The notes below the pieces were generated by a model. The model made no database searches. It had not been told where the DNA came from and saw nothing but the letters and a program-made list of their open reading frames with translations. 64,000 bases of DNA, taken from Corticium candelabrum (Eukaryota > Porifera > Homoscleromorpha > Homosclerophorida > Plakinidae). Both the position numbers and the translations under genes were made by a program. Positions 1 through 13,300 of this stretch are shown here, piece after piece. Location: the NCBI RefSeq assembly GCF_963422355.1, contig NC_085098.1, positions 2,265,132-2,329,131 of the forward strand. The letters run 5' to 3'. Each line of letters starts with the position of its first letter. Position 1 is the stretch's first letter.

Positions 1-852
1 AGCATTCGAGTTTGACAGTACCGTACCTCTTACTGTGAATCCCTCCCAATGTGACCCAAATCACGTTGCAACGGTCTGAAGCATGGTGTTCTTGCGGGCA
101 TGGTGCTAGTGCACAGTTGCTGGGCGGAGCTTTGGCAACTGACGTTAACGCCGCTCGATAATGCGATAGTCCTGTAACTACAGCGGCAAAACAAGTTCCG
201 TCTGGGTTACGTTTCTGCACTTTATTCCTCCACCCGCCTGCCCGCTATTACTCCAAGGTCTGAATTCATAAACGTAGTTATAATAAACTACTTAGTAGTG
301 CAATGTTGTGCTAGCCATATTGCCTAATCACTTTTTAGTTATCGCTTTAAATTTGTTGTGGAGCTGACAGGTTGCTATTGTAGTAGTCATTAAGTGTGTT
401 TTTGCTAGAGTTGTTGTTCTATGTTGTAATAATAATGAATGTTTTTGTTTCAATAAAGTTGGAGGGATCACAACGGGGTACGGTTACATAAGCGAGTTCA
501 GTCTTACAGTCTGGCCGAGCTCTACCTGGTTTTGAAGCCTGGTGCCTCAGGTGGTTCAAGAAACCCGGCGCTTCGGGTGGTTTCGAACCACCGCTCTGGT
601 TTAGATGTGATTTGTGTCCGGCGGTCCGGACGGTGTCTATGATGTGATCGATCTGGCACTCCAGATGATCTTATGGTTGTATGTAGTTCGGCACTCCAGA
701 TGATCTTATGGTTGTATGTAGTTTGGCACTCCGAACAGTGTTCAGCATTTGAGTTCGACAGTACCATACCCCCTACTGTGAACCCCTCCCAATGCGACCC
801 AAATCACGTTGCAACGGTCTGAAACATGGTGTTCTCGTGGGCATGGTGTTAA
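1..852. repeat. Direct repeat pair, LTR-like region
   Basis: About 107 bases at 1-107 recur in the same orientation at 743-850 with scattered substitutions; both begin AGCATT and contain the block CACGTTGCAACGGTCTGAA. Between them lie an AATAAA signal at 452-457 and a 35-base tandem duplication at 654-723 (two full copies plus nine bases). Direct repeats around an AATAAA-bearing stretch suggest part of an LTR or a tandemly arranged retroelement cut by the window edge. No coding domain is visible, so the class is unknown. Confidence 0.5.
654..732. repeat. 35-bp tandem duplication
   Basis: Two nearly identical 35-base copies begin at 654 and 689, each starting with GGCACTCCAGATGATC after one variable base. 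A nine-base start of a third copy follows at 724. It sits inside the direct-repeat region at the left edge. Confidence 0.8.
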
Positions 853-1079
853 CACAAATTTCTCAAGCTGCTCAACAAATTTCAATAGATCAAGCAATAT
901 GTACAGCTTTTGAGAAGTATGACTTTTTTGGAGGCAGTAGACATCCCAGTTAGCCGTCTCATGGCATGACACTGTGATGTTAAGATGCTTACTAATAAAT
1001 AAATGCTGGCATTGAAATGTTATCAATTGTCTTGAAACTTACTTAAAAGTATGTAATTTTTCTATATATTCTTTTGTAG

Positions 1080-1214
1080 ATTATCGAAAAGTTACATAAA
1101 GCGTCTCTTGGATATGTTGAGTGGAAGAAGGAGCACAAGCCGGAGTTCAAACCATGGCTCAAACCAGAACAGATGACGAAACCCACTCCGTTGGTTAGTG
1201 AATCCAATGTCTAG
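1080..1214 (+). CDS. Probable terminal exon of unrecognised gene
   Basis: A good acceptor (ctttTGTAG) at 1079 opens a 44-codon stretch that reads IIEKLHKASLGYVEWKKEHK, then PEFKPWLKPEQMTKP, and reaches a TAG at 1212-1214. It is lysine-rich, proline-containing and hydrophilic, and looks coding rather than intronic. An in-frame GT at 1194 (TTG|gttagt) could instead be a donor, making this an internal exon with a 1080-1193 boundary. The upstream exons must lie left of the window or in the repeat region, and I see no convincing downstream partner exon before 5176. I do not recognise the family and assign no function. Confidence 0.45.
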   Translation: MIEKLHKASLGYVEWKKEHKPEFKPWLKPEQMTKPTPLVSESNV

Positions 1215-2879
1215 TATGTTACTTATCTGCATGTCATGGTAATACTAGTAGTTGACATCTGACACTGCATTGAATTTGTGGACTGTTTGTGTTATGTGAA
1301 AGAAGACAGTTTGACTGACAGCATAAGAATAGTTAGTGGAGTTGATAATATAGGTTAGACATCTACTTTTTGAGAGACTTTTTTTGGTGTTATGCAATAG
1401 CCAACTTTCTTTGATGGTAATGTTACTTACTACTGACACTTACAGCAAAACTGGGGAGTGTTTAGTCTCATGTCATTGTGCCTATCCAGGGTTGTTGCCA
1501 GAATATTTTCCAAAGCTTAGTGAATGACACCATTATCTAGATCAACATGAAAAAACTAATGATTAATATTAACAAGCAATGCAGAGATAAGACTCCAAAG
1601 CACTCAAACTTGTAGGGTATGGTATCAATATGTAAAGTCAAGTTTGATAGGCCACTCTGTTTTAATTCTATGTTTCTTCTGTTACTGCATTAGAATAACT
1701 GCAAATGCTTTCTCACATGTTTTTACATGGTTTGATGTCTAAATTAGTTATCTAAACAATCACGTTGTGTCCCATGAGGTGGTATCCCATGACGTGGTTT
1801 CAGGCCATACACAAGACATTTACAGTGATATTGATGGTAGTCTTTAATTAATACTTGATATTATATTATATTGTAGTTGGATTTAGCTTTACATTAGGTT
1901 ACTTTACATATACATGTAGTACTGGAATAATTATTATTAATTAAATAAAATGAATATGCTACTACAGCATAAAATTCTGGCCTTGCCTGATAGGTGTTTC
2001 TATGGTGTTGCCAAGATTTATTTTAATTGCTGTTTTTAGGAACAATTGGTTGTACCTGATACAACACAACAGAGTTGAATTGTGTTCATGTGACTAGTTT
2101 TCATTTGGATCGCAACTAGATCCATGCATTTGGTTGCTGTTACAGTCTATTGACTTCCTTGTAGCTCATTGATATGTGTAATAAATGTCAATATAGTAAG
2201 AAACGTGAATATCTTTGGAATTTGATATGGTTGGTAGTACATGCATGTGTCAAAGCAATTTTGCACATGTGTGGTAAAGTCACCAGATAGGATGGTTTAT
2301 TGATTCAGTGTGTACAGCAGATCACCTGACCATCCACAACGGTTTAGCACAGGCCTGAGTTGAGCAGGTATAGGTATATTGATGTTAATAATTGATTCCA
2401 GCTCTGTTTTGTCCTTGCGTTGACATGCTACCTGCTCTTATGTCAGAATGTTTTGAGTAGGCTGATATGTCTTCCTAGTTAGACAATTATTGCTTGATGT
2501 TGCTGAAGGGTCAGTGTTGTACAATACATATACTGATATGATTTGTGAATGAGTTGTGGTGCTGTGTGTTTACTCACACATTTTGGCATGGGTTATGTTC
2601 GCACGCATGCGTGCACACACACACACACACACACACACACCTTGATCCTTGACCACAGTAAGATTGCACGCTCATGGATTGTGGTCCTGGGCTATTGGCA
2701 AATCTCCAGCTGGTGTAGTCAGGCAAACATTATGTTGTTTCAGGTTACCTGATCATCAAATGATCTTTCACATTTGCATACTTTCCCTTTGACATGGCAC
2801 GTTTGCCCTACAAGTGTTCTTTCCATGTCATGACTAGTGACTACTACAACTCCTTGGCGAAAGTCAAACCATTCTTGGC
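1215..2879. other. Intergenic AT-rich stretch, no gene seen
   Basis: No exon-like reading frame with splice signals was found here. The only structured feature is a short CA microsatellite at 2613-2640. Confidence 0.5.
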
Positions 2880-4120
2880 CATGTTATGTAACAATTCCCC
2901 TTTCACTCTTCCTTTGTCTTCTGAGTACTAACATGCACTTGATTTCCCAATTCTTTGCCACCTCGACAAACTTCCTAGCTGCCACTTTCAAATGCACCAC
3001 GAGAACGGGAATTACAGAGCTACTATTGTCTGCAAACTGTGATTCAGTCACTCTCACCACTCCCAGTCTTGACTTTATGGTTTTGTCACAAACTAGCTTT
3101 CTCACTTGCCTAAACAGAACATCAATTCCAGTGTTTCTGTGCATTCAGTACGCTAACAAGAAACCATTGCACTAAAGTAAATGTTAAACAAAGTAGGAGC
3201 TAATGTGTAATAACAGTCATGGGTCATTCTTCACCTCAAAAGTATCTGACAACTTTGATCCAACTCTGATCCAACTCTGATCCAATTCTCAGTTCAGCTC
3301 TCTTGTTTTGATTGAAAGACTGAACACTGTGCTTAGTAGGCACATTATTTCTCTAAAGAGTGTCTCACCATGCTCTACAGCTTTTCCATCAGCTGTCTTA
3401 CCACAAAGATTGTGTCCACACTTCCTTTTCTTTTCTGGAACCACACTGAGATTCTGGTAGAGAATGTTTTGTGATGATCTGCATTTGTTTTTGTATTATT
3501 CTAGTAAAAATCTTCCCCACAGCACGATATCCAGTAATAAACTGCCAATTGTCAGAGAATTGAAGGTTTCTCTTCTTTGAAATAGGGACAACTACTGTCT
3601 TGCCTTTCACAGGTCCTGCATCAGCAGTCTAGCCTGTCACACGGAGGAGCACCATGTACCACCACTGCTGACCAGCTCTGGTAGAATGCTGGTTTGCCTT
3701 CCGCCTTCCACCTTCCCTTCAGATTTGACAATGTGCTCTCCAACTCGACCTCCTCCTGATTAGGAGCTGCATCAAGTTCTGCAAATAGCACAGCAGTATA
3801 TACTCACTGAACTCGTTCACTCTCCACATTAAGTTAAGCAGTTTGTGAAATATGATGCCACCAAGCCAATACTTAATTCTGATGGACCATGTCTCAACCT
3901 TCATTCTTCTTCACAATAGCTCTAGGCCAAGTTAATTTGCAGTCTGAATTCGACTCTGATCATGAGAGTGCTTGCTGAAGCTGTCTGATGCATTTCCATC
4001 TTGTCTGATGGTAAACTAAATCTTTTTTTATGCCTTCATGTATTGCTTTTTTCACAATTCCTTGATGTTGTCTCAGAGTTGTCTGAACTCTGACTCCTTC
4101 TGCGTTTTACAGTACGCAGC
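2880..4120 (-). pseudogene. Dead LINE reverse-transcriptase fragment
   Basis: On the minus strand, pieces in several frames match the reverse transcriptase of LINEs common in invertebrate genomes. Around 3540-3610 it reads VVPISKKRNLQFSDNW, followed by a conserved VGKIFTRIIQKQMQ and LPESQCGSRK block near 3430-3520. Around 2900-3060 it reads VTESQFADNSSS then KFVEVAKNWE, the position of the FADD catalytic box, whose second Asp is now Asn. Frames are interrupted by stops and shifts, and no endonuclease domain or clear termini are visible. The sequence is a truncated, inactive copy. The exact clade (RTE-, CR1- or Jockey-like) cannot be fixed by eye. Confidence 0.7.
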
Positions 4121-4186
4121 ATAGGTTTTATTCTTAGCTTTGATTAAAATGGTGCCAGTATTTCAACTTTGTCCTCAAACCACGGT

Positions 4187-4710
<524 letters not shown>

Positions 4711-5175
4711 CGCAACACACACCACGCAACACACGCCACGCAACACACACATTGCACACATGCACGCAAACACGCAACGCACACACACACACGGAACGCA
4801 CATACACTCGTGACCGGTCTCGCCCCGCTTTCGTTATTTCCCAATGTTCAACGCACACACATGTCCGCGCACGCAGACATGCAGGCGCACGCACACCCAC
4901 GCGCACTCACGCACGCGCCCGAAAAACATCGCAGTCGCAGAGAACTATTTTTCCTGCTAGAGTAGCGAACCGAGCCGACTCGCAAAAATTTTTGTTACCT
5001 TTTTAAACTTCCGAGCTTACTTAGCTTCCGAGGATAGGTGTCACAGTTCCCGGATAACCGGTGATCCATCCCAGTCGGACACCAATCAGCGTTGATTGCG
5101 TAGTAGAACTTCAGAATTGTCAGTCCATTTGTTCGAGTCACGTAATGAAGTTGCCAGTGTAGATCTTGGGACACG

Positions 5176-8100
5176 ATGTCTGAGGAAAAGTAAGTCTAGG
5201 CGTAGATGATTCCGTTAGAAGGTCCCCTTGTAAGGATTGATGGACAAGAGACATATACTTTTCGCTATTTGACGACTTTCGACTTGCTTTATACGTTCTT
5301 GCGTTTTTTTTGACAACGTTTTAGTTTTTACAGTGGTAGTAGCAACGTGACGTCGTTTGTTTTGTGTACTCTACACCTCGTCTAAGTTGTCATGTTAACC
5401 GCTGTGCTTGTGATTCTTCCAGCTTTGTGGCGACGTCTTTAACACGTGCAGTTCGTCGCTTTATGGCTCTTGGTTTCTAGATAAACACATAAGAGATGTG
5501 TGGGCATATTTTCTAGTTTCTGTTTTTTTTCTTTGTTCATGGTGTGGCTCTATTGCATGCGCGTACGACACGGGTAGGTGACTTTCCTTGTCGACTTACG
5601 TATCTCTTGACTGTTGCTACATACTTGACGAACATAGTCTCATTGAAACTCTTGGTCTAAAGTAGGGCGTACCGTTCTCACATGATGTGGATAGTTCATT
5701 TGAACACTGAATGGAGAATTTGTTTTATGTGAATGGCTAGCATATTACGACTAAGCTATTACAGTTAAGTACATAATTATATATGTAATACCCTACTGGA
5801 TATAATATTAATAATGTCAAGAGTGACTCTTGCCAGATGGCAAGAGGTCTTTCAGACTCCTTGTGGTAGAAATGATGAAGTGCCTTTCTGAAGTAGGCTG
5901 CAACAGCGCTCAACATAAAACTTGAGAAGTCTGTTATTTTTATAATGATGGAAAGCAAGTTGTTATTAGATGTTTGCACTCACTTCCTACAGATTGACAT
6001 TTGATATGAAACAGTAGACAATACAATACTGGCCTGACTATTTATAATAGTATGCAGTTCTGTGAGTTGAACTCTATAGCTATAGTTGCCACTTAGTGGA
6101 TTACATGTTTTATATGCAACCGAATGATTTTGCTTATTTAATGCTAGTTCACCTGGAAAAAAGGAGGACTCACCATCTCCTCAATCTTGTATTATGAATG
6201 AAAGCACTCGTGTTATTGAGGGAGGAATAGCAGCTGTTGCTCTGAAAGAAGCATCTCAGTGGAGTCTTACAGGCCCTCATGATGGCAGCATATTTGCTGT
6301 GGCTTTGCCATCTACTGGAACTTCTGGGAATCAAGATGAGAATAGCTTGCCACTAAATCTGCTCTATGATATCTACGGTGTTGGTGCTGCAGATGAGAAT
6401 CAGTTAGGAAATGTTGGGTAATTTCTTTCTGTCTGTCTGTCTGACTATCTGTCTGTTTGTCTTGTTTATTATCTGGAACAGTGGTGTAAGTGGGCGATTG
6501 CTAGTTTGGTGAAGATGCATGATGTTAACAAGTAGAGCTAACACATACTATTACCATTTCGTTCCTTCTCAAATGTGACTGGGAATGTCTAGCAGTGCAG
6601 TTAATGGTGGGAAGAGTCAGCATGGGAGGAGATAAAAGTGTGTAGCACTTAAAATTGCATGTGCATGTGAGATTGTATCTTCCCTGTTCATTCATAACAA
6701 TTTAGCAGTCACTGACAATGCATGAACTTGATTGCTGAATGGACTGGCCACTGAAGAACATGGTCACACGTACATGCTTTGAAGGGTTCCACCAAAGTGG
6801 GACAAGAAGCGATATGCTCCCTCTAGCTAGCCAGACAATGATGGCGTCCAATGCTTCCACATAACAATCAATCTGCTAAAGTTAGATAACAAGCAGTTTT
6901 TTGTCTCGTCTAGGAAGAGTGTAAGTTTATATATGGTCTGGGACTGAGGCTAGATGTAGTAGGATCATTACAAGTCATGACACAGAGAGTCCTCGTAATG
7001 CGTATGCATCATATGTCTTTTGTCCTGGTTTCATAAATTGAAGGAACATGGTCACGATTATGCGCATACTTAGCACTGCTTGGTTGTGCAGATGCTTTTA
7101 AAGGTACACTCTGGAGAACTGCGCAGTGTATAGTGCAACCGAAATAGTGAAGTCTGGTGATTGAGGGTGTTCACAAAAGTGTGCCTGCGTAGGGATGAGT
7201 GCCTTGAAACTGTTAGAACATGATCGACGGCAGCGTCCATTACCTTTAATGCCAAATAATCTCTCAAAACACCAAATTCTCTCAAATGTTGCCAAACGGA
7301 AATATATCGCACGAAAAGGTTAGTTTCTAGACTGTCTGAAAGTAGCACGACAGTTTCTACTGTGCTTGGAGCGACAGAAACAACAGAGAGACCATTTCCG
7401 GGAACATGATTGCATCAGTAAGGCTAAGTGAGCTGATCGCACGCCAAAATACTCTCCACTTGGCAGACAAAATTCTTGGAATGTTCTTAACTTACATCTG
7501 TCGGATTTGCTCTGAGATAGCACCCAACCCAACTTGGTAGTATGGATTTCCCATTGTGAGCAAAAGCGGAGCCAGTAGCCTAGCGCATATCTCCGGAGTG
7601 TGACTTTAACTTCTGTTTAGATTATGCGCAAATTTAGATCAGAACAGAGGATCCATGGCATTTCTGAGAGATAAAGCAGAATTATCAAGTGAATCCGATG
7701 ATGGAGAAACTGAAGAAGATCTAGCTAAGTCAGTTGTAGTGGATTGCTTTATACGGGATTTGAGTTGCGGTATATATGGGACAATAGGTTTTGCAGTTTT
7801 AGTCTGGGCAGTCAGCAAGGTTGCCGTTTTTATGGTGATGGGGCGAATTGTGTTCTTAGACAAAAGGAATGATAATTCATTATTATTACGGTAGGTTATC
7901 AGTTTAACGAAGATTCAAATGGTTGACGTTTGTTGAGGTATCACTTACTAAATCAAATCCTGTTTGCAAAAGAATTTTGACAGAAGACTTGTGATAAATT
8001 CCAAGACAAGTTAATTGACCAAGAGTGGGTGGAAAGGCAGTTCCCAAAATACTTATTCAATGAAACCTTTAATGTCATTACTGTACAATCAGGACTGTGG

Positions 8101-8967
8101 AAGACTTAGTCACACTTTTGCAAATAGATGTACTGTATACAGTGAGGTGGCGAAGCCAGCACTCTGCGTTACTATTTTGCTCCACACTTGTAAATCTGGG
8201 GAAACCATGCTTTACATTGGTCGTCTTTTCATTTGCAGATACACACAGATCTTACGTATAACCATAAAATTATTATCAATATAAACATCATGTCTTTTGT
8301 TGCTATCAAATTTCTCTTGCAATACCTAGATGTGTAGACATGGCAAATTGTCAATTAGTTTTGGATTTCCAAACGAGGCAATACATGTAGACTTTCATGT
8401 TGTTTGCAGTCTTGTGACAGCTGGTCAAACATCCGGTTCGCCAGAACTGTCACAAAGCTCTGTCTCTTTTGTGAATACTATTTCTCAGCTGTCTGGCAAT
8501 TCAGTCCAAAGGCGTCACCCACAGAAAAGGTCAGTTTAGTGTTGTTATAGATTGCTTACTTTAAGTTTATTTATTGGTTTTGTTGTTTTATGCATATCTA
8601 TTGCTATAGCTTACGTGAGTAGCGTAAGTTCATTGTCTTCTTATGGCAGATTGCTGAACGGAGCATCAGCTAGTTCAAGTCAAGGACATGTTCCTCTATC
8701 TAGTAGTGGTAGTAGCCCGCCGAGGCCAGATTATAGCCCACAGATTAGTCATGAGGGATTTCATTCCGACAATCCACCTACTGTTTTTCAAGCACAAGAA
8801 AGGTAAGGGCACTATCCTATCATTTTATTGTCTTGGGTTATAGTTTGTTAGTTCTGTGTGATGGTAATATTATCCTTACAACTGGCAGTTTAATGGATAT
8901 TGCACAAAATGGTGTTTGTTTTGACTGATGATAAAAACCATGCATGCTTGGGGCATTGTGTGTGTGT

Positions 8968-9062
<95 letters not shown>

Positions 9063-10291
9063 TGAGAGGGAGAGGGAGAGAGAGACGTTTGGGACAGAAT
9101 TCATGGGTTCTTGGGTGGTTAGCCTTTAATGTTATGACTAAGCACTGCAGGATGAAGTTTATTTGGTGGTCAGGAGATGTCTGAACAAACCTAAGAAATT
9201 TTGTCGATAAGGTAACTAGCCCTGTTACCAATCTTATCACTTGCCTTATGTACACATGTAGTATCTGTCCTTTTGGGTGTGGGTTGTAGTGGCGATAACA
9301 GGTTCTTGTTATATTGTAAATGTTCTGTTTTGCCAAAGATTGTATCTGGAAGTTTAAAATATTTGCCTTTGCCTAGCAAGCTGTGAGTACACAAGCATAT
9401 TTGTAGGTAATTTACTCTATTAAACGAGAAATCAATGCAAGTTTGCAGATTAGTTAATGTTATTTGTTGTTTATGATATTTTTATCTAGATCATTGTATA
9501 GTTATATTGTTTTTGAACACCACTTTCATAAACTTTACAGCAACATTTAGAGCCCCAAATGCTACTTGATGATTCGAATTGATGTTTGTTGTTGTATATT
9601 GTGTTTAGATATCGTTATGTGTTAGATGCTCCAACGTCTGTAGTACAGAAGCGTGGTGAAGATAGTCTAACTTATCTCAACAAAGGACAGTTTTACAGCA
9701 TTCTGTTGGAAGGCTACCTTGATGAAAGTGACCCTACAGACAGAGTCAGGGTATGTTCTAATATCATGTTTTGGTCACCTCTAAACTTATGAGTGCAACA
9801 AGCTGCATTTTATACAGTATATTTTACACTAGTATCCATGGCCTGTCCTTTGTATGGGGAAGATACTGTAGTGTAAAGATAGGTCTGTGGACACGTCACG
9901 TGCAATCTTTGTTGCGAGGTCCCGGATATGCTGTAGCGCTTGCTGCAGAAAACGTGTAGGTTGGATTCGGTGCAAATGCAATCAGAATTGGGAGAGAAAC
10001 GAAAGCGCTAGAAGAGTAAGTTTCGTCGGCAAGAGATATTCGATTGCTTAAAGCTTTGCGAAGGACGACGATGCATACAGTCTACACAGGGCTGGTGTGT
10101 GCGTGTGTTTGAATGAACTGGAATGTGTAGCGTTTGCGTCATCGAGAAATTTTACGCAGGGGTCGACCCCTCGAATGGGGACTTGGTGCATAATTTTTTA
10201 AAATTTTTTTACGCAAACCTTCCCCTGTGCGTCCCGAGTGTGCATGCCGATTTTGGTTACGAACGGACAAAAGACGTGCCCGCCAAACGTG

Positions 10292-10357
<66 letters not shown>

Positions 10358-13300
10358 GACAGCTTGAGCTTTATATATTAGATGTACATGCTATACCTAC
10401 TCTTGTATCACCCCATTATATCTATGAAGCCCCTATCCCCAACTTTGGCCCAGTCTCAAACATTTTCACACCTAAGCTCAATTTAGTTGGTGTTAATATG
10501 CACCCAGATGAAAAATGTAGCACATAGGTTGGGACATAGGAAGATATGTTAACTCACCTGAACAAACGAAACAAACCAGAAAATACATGCATAATACTAT
10601 ATGTACTGCCAACCATTCAGCATTTGAACATTGAGTTCTCAGTTATGCCAAGAAAAATTCGCTCTTTTACAGTAGAAATGAAGTGTGTCATCATAGAATG
10701 GCATCGACAGCATGGCTCAGTAGTGTCAAGGATGGCAGCTGGAGTATTGGTCTGGGAGTAAGGCGCTGGTTAAACATTCAGATAGCATTTTGATTACCAT
10801 CTAAAAGCAACTGGATGACTTATGAAACCATGATGTACTGGATGAGTAGGTTTGGGGCAATACGGAAGACGATGTGTGCTGCCTACTTTTTCTTGATCAG
10901 TACAGGGTTCACAAATGCGATGAAATCTGAGCAGAGGCTGCCAGTAGGAACACTGACCTTGTGTATATTCCTGGTGGCTATACCAGCCTTGCACAGCGAC
11001 TTGATGTTTTGGTAAATAAATTGTTCAGAGATCACATGCGTCGTTTATGGAAACATTTGTTTTTGAAAATGTGAATTGGATATCAGTGTTATGGACAGCT
11101 ATCAGAGATGACACAATCATGAAGTGTTTCTTGGTTATGATATTTCAAATGTCGTGGCAGCTTACTGACTCTGACTCTGATGCAGAATTTGAAGGCCTTG
11201 GTGAAGCTGAGATGACAGAGGAGTAGTAGATGATACTAGTAATAGAAGGTTGTTCTAGCAAACTTGAGTTGTAGTAATAAATTAGTCAAACACTTCTGCC
11301 AATTAGCACCTAATGGTGTCATATCCTTCAGCAAGACTCCATCCCATATTTCAGTGGGGTGATACAAGTGTAGGTAGGTACTTTGAATTCATTAGTATCC
11401 TATTACCTTTGCTAAGAAGATTATGTTGGTTTGTTCTTTGTTTTTCTGTTATAACAACATAACTCCAAAATGTCCTACTTAAGGTGTCTACTCTCAAATA
11501 GAATTTCTTGATTAAGCACCAGAGTCACTCCAGATATTATTCACATTGATAACATTTCCATGACAGGTCAATATATGTCTTAATGGTTTCATGAAATCAC
11601 ATTGTTTGCTGATTCAAACCCTCCTCTGTACCAAATGTGGCATGCATGTTTTCTGATATGGAGAAAGTCCGTTGTTTGTTGTTTGTCACCAGAAGAATTG
11701 AGAAAAGCGAAATGTTGTTTTATCTGGAATGTCTAATCTTTATCCAGGACAATCAATAGGGAAAGTTACACACACATCTAAATTGAATTAGTATTGTGGC
11801 GGAGGTATGTGCTCTCTGATTTCTCTAGTTTTGTATTGGTGTAGGTATTATATAAGGTTTAGGCTGTCATTTGTGCAATAATAAAGGGTACAGCTAATAT
11901 TAGATACAGTACATTTTTGATATCCAACTTCGTTATTAATTGGAATGAATATTCTGACTGTGTACTAACTCTCAAATGTGTAGTTTGGATTTTGTCATTT
12001 GTGTCAACATATTCTTGTTGTAGTTTGCTTTAAGAGATCTTATGACTGGTTTCTAACAAAAAAATTGCTACTGCTAAAGTTGTTATTATAGATGAGTACA
12101 GTAGATCCTTGCTAATTTGAATAGCACTGTGTCACAAATCATTTACCTGTTCAGACTAACAAATTAGCGGAAATGCGTAGCCTTTAAATTTCTCCTTGCG
12201 TATGCTCTTCTCTCATGCCTTTTTGAACCAACTGTGTACGATCACTCTAGCTTTTCATAGGTTGACAGCTTTACTGTCTTGGCAGACTTTCTAGTTGTCG
12301 TTTAGTCAGCCTTCTTCAATAAAGGGTAACTGCAACGTAAAATCGAAAATTCTTTTATGTTGGAAATCGGTAGTTCTAGTTGCATACATGACAGGAAAAA
12401 TAGTTTTAGATTTTTAAGTTAAGTCTTCACTGAGATAAAGCAGGTCAAAGTTGCTTCCGGTTCTTCAAGTTCCGGTAATGGGCGTGGTGTAGTACACGTC
12501 ACAGAGGGGAGACTCCACGCTAGTGTGTACTGTAAACAAAGGAATCTGTGGCGAAAGAATGGTTTGGTGTCGTGTGGCTGCAGGATGCATCAATTTCATG
12601 CAAGTCGTATCCAAGTGTGTTTCGATTTCTGAAGATCCCCAAGCTAAGAAAAGAGTGGGAATCGCAAATAAGGAGGACAATTGCAGAGACGTTTGTGTTG
12701 TCCTGGTGACTACTACTGAGTACGACTTGTCCTATTGAGTGGACAGGACTCTGTAGTAGTCACTTTTAGCCTGATTGCTTTAAGATATGTACAGCCGGTC
12801 TATTCAAGAACTTGGTCTGGGTTGTAGAAGAGCGAAATTGAGGCCCCATTTTTTCATCTAACTGCCTCCACACTTCAAGATTGCAGCAGTCTGGAACCTT
12901 TGCAAATGAAAAGGAGTCCCACATTTGAGAAGCGAGAAAATAAGGGTAAGGAAGAATCTCGTGCAGGGCTAAAAGGACTGCAAATGGCTCGGAGAGGTCA
13001 GACTCTTGATGACTAGACTTGCGTCTTGCTAGGTGTTTGATTATTGTGTGTTGGAAATGCAGTCGTATGCATTACAGTATACTGTACAGTGAAGTCAAAC
13101 CTTGTGTCAATGTGAATTCAACGCACGAACGTCAACTCATTTTTGTTCTATTTCTCACAGCACTAGCTAGAGTTTTGCATGAACTCACCAGTACACTGTC
13201 CATTACTGTCACTGGTATTCGACATTATTATCGTGTCTTTCTTTGAGACAACTTCAAATATGTTTTGACAGCACACGCACTCCACACGAGTACGTATTCA

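Larger units (their letters stand above)
6418..8409. other. GRH intron 2: MITE plus candidate exon
   Basis: Holds a TTAA-flanked inverted-repeat element at 7098-7609 and an open, acidic-then-hydrophobic reading frame at 7655-7890 that could be an alternative exon. The remainder shows nothing recognisable. Confidence 0.5.

Noticed and set aside
7639..7863. Minus-strand frame opposite 7655-7890
   Set aside because: Shadow of the plus-strand frame; no splice logic or family match.
8890..9336. 148-codon minus-strand frame
   Set aside because: Mostly TG-repeat read-through plus intron sequence of the GRH gene.
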